The position numbers and the translations under genes were made by a program. This document shows, piece by piece, positions 5,937 through 7,964 of a DNA stretch of 7,964 nt. This stretch comes from Pseudomonadota bacterium (GTDB lineage: Bacteria > Pseudomonadota > Alphaproteobacteria > Rhizobiales > Beijerinckiaceae). The stretch lies in assembly GCA_028876585.1 (NCBI GenBank), contig JAGWRL010000295.1:1-7964 (forward strand), given 5' to 3'. How positions within the stretch are numbered: the first letter of the stretch is position 1; each line of letters opens with the position of its first letter. Below the pieces are notes generated by a model. The model made no database searches. It worked only from the letters and a program-made list of their open reading frames with translations, and was not told where the DNA came from.

Positions 5937-6446
5937 GTGCCGAAGACGACATTCGAGAAATTGATGTTCTCCTGCCGCTGGCTGCTGACGCCATTCTATG
6001 TCGCGCTGGTGGTGGCGCTGGCGGCGCTGCTCGTCAAAGTGGTGATGCGCGCCTATGGGCTGGCGATCAGCTTCCAGACCCTGAGTGAGGAGGACGTGAT
6101 CCTGGGCGCGCTGGGGGTGGTCGATCTGACGCTGACCGCCTGTCTGGTCGTGCTGGTGGTGTTTTCGACCTATTCCAACTTCGTCGCCCGCATCGAGCCG
6201 GCCGAGCACACGGATTGGCCGAACTGGATGGTCGGCATCGACTATGGCGAACTGAAGCTGAAGCTGATCGCCTCGATCGTCGCCATCTCCTCGATCAAGC
6301 TGTTGGAAGCCTACATGAACCTCGACCACGAGACCGACCGCGTATTGATGTGGCAGGTGGGGATTTTCGGCGCCTTCGTCGGCGCGGCGCTGTTTCTGGG
6401 CATCGCCGAGGCGGTCGGCCACGCCTATGGCGGCAAGGGCGAATAG
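5937..6446 (+). CDS. UPF0114/YqhA family inner-membrane protein
   Basis: 169 residues, matching the usual family length. Four hydrophobic helices are visible at about 18-38, 55-78, 108-125 and 138-160. Family hallmarks are FEKLMFSCRWLLTPFY near the start (6-21), VVDLTL followed by VVFSTYSNFVARIE (61-87), and LKLIASIVAISSIKLLEAYMN (108-128). The final MWQVGIF matches the family's last helix. The function of UPF0114 (TIGR00645, E. coli YqhA) is not known; it is an integral cytoplasmic-membrane protein. The GTG start is chosen for its Shine-Dalgarno sequence and family fit. It is divergent from rpoZ and 72 bases ahead of the aldolase gene on the same strand, so it might be co-transcribed with the sugar genes, though nothing suggests a shared task. 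Confidence 0.88.
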   Translation: MPKTTFEKLMFSCRWLLTPFYVALVVALAALLVKVVMRAYGLAISFQTLSEEDVILGALGVVDLTLTACLVVLVVFSTYSNFVARIEPAEHTDWPNWMVGIDYGELKLKLIASIVAISSIKLLEAYMNLDHETDRVLMWQVGIFGAFVGAALFLGIAEAVGHAYGGKGE

Positions 6447-6518
6447 CGCGGTTAGACGCGCGGCCCGCGACGCGCTATTTGAAGCCTGCTCCCGCCGTAC
6501 GTCATCGAAAGCGCCGCC

Positions 6519-7550
6519 GTGACCTTGCCCGCCGACCTTGCCCACCTCAAGCGCCTGTCGCAGCGCCTCGGCGCCGATCCGTTGCGGATACAGGGGCCGG
6601 GCGGCAACACCTCGATCAAGGAGCGCGACACGATGTGGATCAAGGCGTCGGGGACGGAACTCGCCGACGCCGAGCGGCGCGAGATTTTCGTCGCCGTCGA
6701 TCTCGCCGCGATGCGGGCCGCGCTCGACGCCGACGATCCCAAAGCCGACCAGCCGGCCGAATTCGCCCGCACGCCGGGCGGCCTGCGGCCCTCGATCGAG
6801 ACCAGCCTGCACGCGGTGTTTCCCCAGCGCGTGGTGCTGCACGCCCATTGCGTCGACACGATCGCGCTCGCCATCCGCGCCGACGCGCGCGCCCGGCTGG
6901 CCGAGCGGCTCGCCAGCCAGCGCCACGGCTTCGTGCGCTACGCCAAGCCCGGCGCGACGCTGGCGAAGGCGGTCGCCGTCAGCGGCGGCGTCGAGGCGGG
7001 CGTCGTCGTGCTCGGCAATCACGGGCTGATCGTGGCCGGCGACACGGTCGAAGCGGCGCAGGCGCTGTTCGAGCGCGTGACGGCGGCGGTCAAGGCGACG
7101 CCGGCGCCGTTCGCCGCCCCCGACATGGCCGAACTCGCGCGGCGCGGCGGCGAAGCTTACGCGCCCCCGCCTGCCGATCACCCGCTGCACGGCGTCGCGC
7201 TGTCGCCCTATCGCTGCCAGGCGGCGCTGCGCGGCAGCCTCTATCCCGACCATGTGATCTTCTGCGGCGTCGGCGCGACGGCGCTGGCCGGCGACGAGAT
7301 CGCCGACGATCTCGTCGCCCGGCTTGGCGCGGCGGGGCTGACGGCGCCGCCGTTCCTGCTGGTCCCCGGCGTCGGCGCGCTGATCGCCCGCGCCGCCAGC
7401 GCCGGGGCGCTGGCGCTGTCGCGCTGCCTCGGCGACGTGCTGGCGCGCGTGCCCGAGGGGACGGAACTTATCTATCTGACACCGGCGCAGAACGCCGAAC
7501 TGATCGACTGGGACGCCGAGAAATACCGGCGCGCGCTTAATGCAAACTGA
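6519..7550 (+). CDS. Class II aldolase/adducin family protein
   Basis: 343 residues, cytoplasmic. The N-terminal two-thirds is a class II (metal-dependent) aldolase domain. It has a phosphate-binding stretch GPGGNTS (26-32), ASGTEL (43-48), candidate catalytic Glu94 in SIETSLH, zinc-ligand pair His108 and His110 (LHAHCVD) and the third ligand His168 in GNHG. These correspond to the active site of fuculose-1-phosphate and rhamnulose-1-phosphate aldolases, which split a ketose phosphate into dihydroxyacetone phosphate and an aldehyde. At 343 residues it exceeds the roughly 215 residues of FucA. It resembles the aldolase half of the long RhaD-type aldolase/dehydrogenase fusions, but with no dehydrogenase domain. 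The C-terminal third (about 205-343) has no catalytic motif I recognise. The GTG start has only a weak upstream purine tract. The 3' end overlaps the FGGY kinase gene by 11 bases. Substrate unknown. Confidence 0.86.
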   Translation: MTLPADLAHLKRLSQRLGADPLRIQGPGGNTSIKERDTMWIKASGTELADAERREIFVAVDLAAMRAALDADDPKADQPAEFARTPGGLRPSIETSLHAVFPQRVVLHAHCVDTIALAIRADARARLAERLASQRHGFVRYAKPGATLAKAVAVSGGVEAGVVVLGNHGLIVAGDTVEAAQALFERVTAAVKATPAPFAAPDMAELARRGGEAYAPPPADHPLHGVALSPYRCQAALRGSLYPDHVIFCGVGATALAGDEIADDLVARLGAAGLTAPPFLLVPGVGALIARAASAGALALSRCLGDVLARVPEGTELIYLTPAQNAELIDWDAEKYRRALNAN

Positions 7551-7964
7551 TCTCTGGCTCGGCCTCGATCTCGGCACTTCCGGCGCGCGCGCGTTGCTGA
7601 TCGACGCGCGCGGCGAGGTGGTCGGCGGCGCCAAATCGGCGATGAGCGAGCACGGCCCCAACCCGCGCGACCCGCGCGCCTGGCTCGCCGCCGCGACGGC
7701 GGCCGTGCGCGGCGCGATGACGGGAATCGAGCCGCAGCGGGTGCGGGCGCTGAGCGTCGACGGCACCTCCGGCACCGTGCTGGCGGTCGACGCGCAGGGC
7801 CGCCCGCTCGGCGATGGGCTGATGTACAACGACGTCGCCGCGCCCGCCGGCGTGCTGGCGATCGCCGAATCCGCGCCCGACGTCAGCGCCGCGCATGGCG
7901 CCACCAGCGGCCTCGCCAAGGCGATGCAATTGCGCGCTTTGCACCCGACCCGCGTGCTGCATCA
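7540..7964 (+). CDS. FGGY-family carbohydrate kinase (5' part, cut by window end)
   Basis: 141 residues are visible of a family usually around 450-550. The start MQTDLWLGLDLGTSGARAL carries the phosphate-1 motif DLGTSGAR (10-17) of the actin-like ATPase fold. VDGTSGTVLAVDAQGRPL (73-90) and LMYND (94-98) form the substrate-side beginning of the FGGY_N domain. Family members phosphorylate sugars such as ribulose, xylulose, fuculose and rhamnulose. The LMYND pattern recalls the ribulokinase-like subgroup, which I state with low certainty. The ATG at 7540 lies within the last codons of the aldolase gene, so the two are surely co-transcribed and probably translationally coupled. The likely order of action is kinase first, then aldolase on the phosphorylated ketose. 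Confidence 0.88.
   Translation, partial: MQTDLWLGLDLGTSGARALLIDARGEVVGGAKSAMSEHGPNPRDPRAWLAAATAAVRGAMTGIEPQRVRALSVDGTSGTVLAVDAQGRPLGDGLMYNDVAAPAGVLAIAESAPDVSAAHGATSGLAKAMQLRALHPTRVLH

Noticed and set aside
6450..6476. GC-rich near-palindrome after the YqhA-like gene as a terminator
   Set aside because: Only a four-base-pair stem forms without mismatches and no T-tract follows, so it is what GCGC-rich DNA gives by chance.
5901..7919. A 672-codon open frame on the minus strand across the YqhA, aldolase and kinase genes
   Set aside because: It is antisense to three genes with clear family motifs. Its translation is low-complexity, rich in Arg, Gly, Ala and Asp, with no domain. Long antisense frames are expected in DNA of this GC content.
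1..7964. CRISPR array, toxin-antitoxin pair, defence island or retron
   Set aside because: No regularly spaced repeats, no reverse transcriptase or nuclease motifs, and no paired small genes were seen on either strand.

Overview
This is a high-GC chromosomal segment from an alphaproteobacterium, probably of the Hyphomicrobiales. The evidence is a PleC/DivJ-type histidine kinase core, a two-domain cold-shock protein followed by a DUF192 gene (a pairing typical of that class), an omega subunit with an acidic C-terminal tail, and strong GC bias at third codon positions. The genus cannot be fixed from this sequence alone. Most of the window is ordinary core genome. I did not find a convincing new multi-gene system.

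Layout, left to right. At 1-68 there may be the first codons of a leftward gene. At 118-1101 (minus) lies a DMT/EamA-type transporter, behind a membrane sensor histidine kinase at 1177-2757 (minus). A glutathione S-transferase-like gene (2882-3493, plus) diverges from the kinase. Next come a well-formed promoter, a short leader hairpin and a complete tRNA-Phe(GAA) gene with encoded CCA (3641-3716). Downstream of the tRNA is a gene-poor stretch of about 390 bases. It holds only the N-terminal stub of a tyrosine-recombinase integrase and a roughly 113-base element with inverted-repeat ends. This looks like the scar of a mobile element that once used tRNA-Phe as its attachment site.

At 4104-5131 (minus), a double cold-shock-domain gene is translationally coupled to a secreted DUF192 gene through an overlapping TTG/TGA junction. 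rpoZ (5397-5786, minus) follows, closed by a strong intrinsic terminator at about 5332-5368. Diverging from rpoZ is a four-helix membrane protein of the UPF0114/YqhA family (5937-6446, plus).

The right end begins a sugar-catabolic pair: a class II aldolase (6519-7550, plus) overlapping by 11 bases an FGGY sugar kinase (from 7540, cut by the window edge). The natural reading is that the kinase phosphorylates a ketose and the aldolase cleaves the product. The actual sugar cannot be determined here.

Several starts are non-ATG (TTG or GTG), and most long antisense reading frames are GC-driven shadows of these genes.
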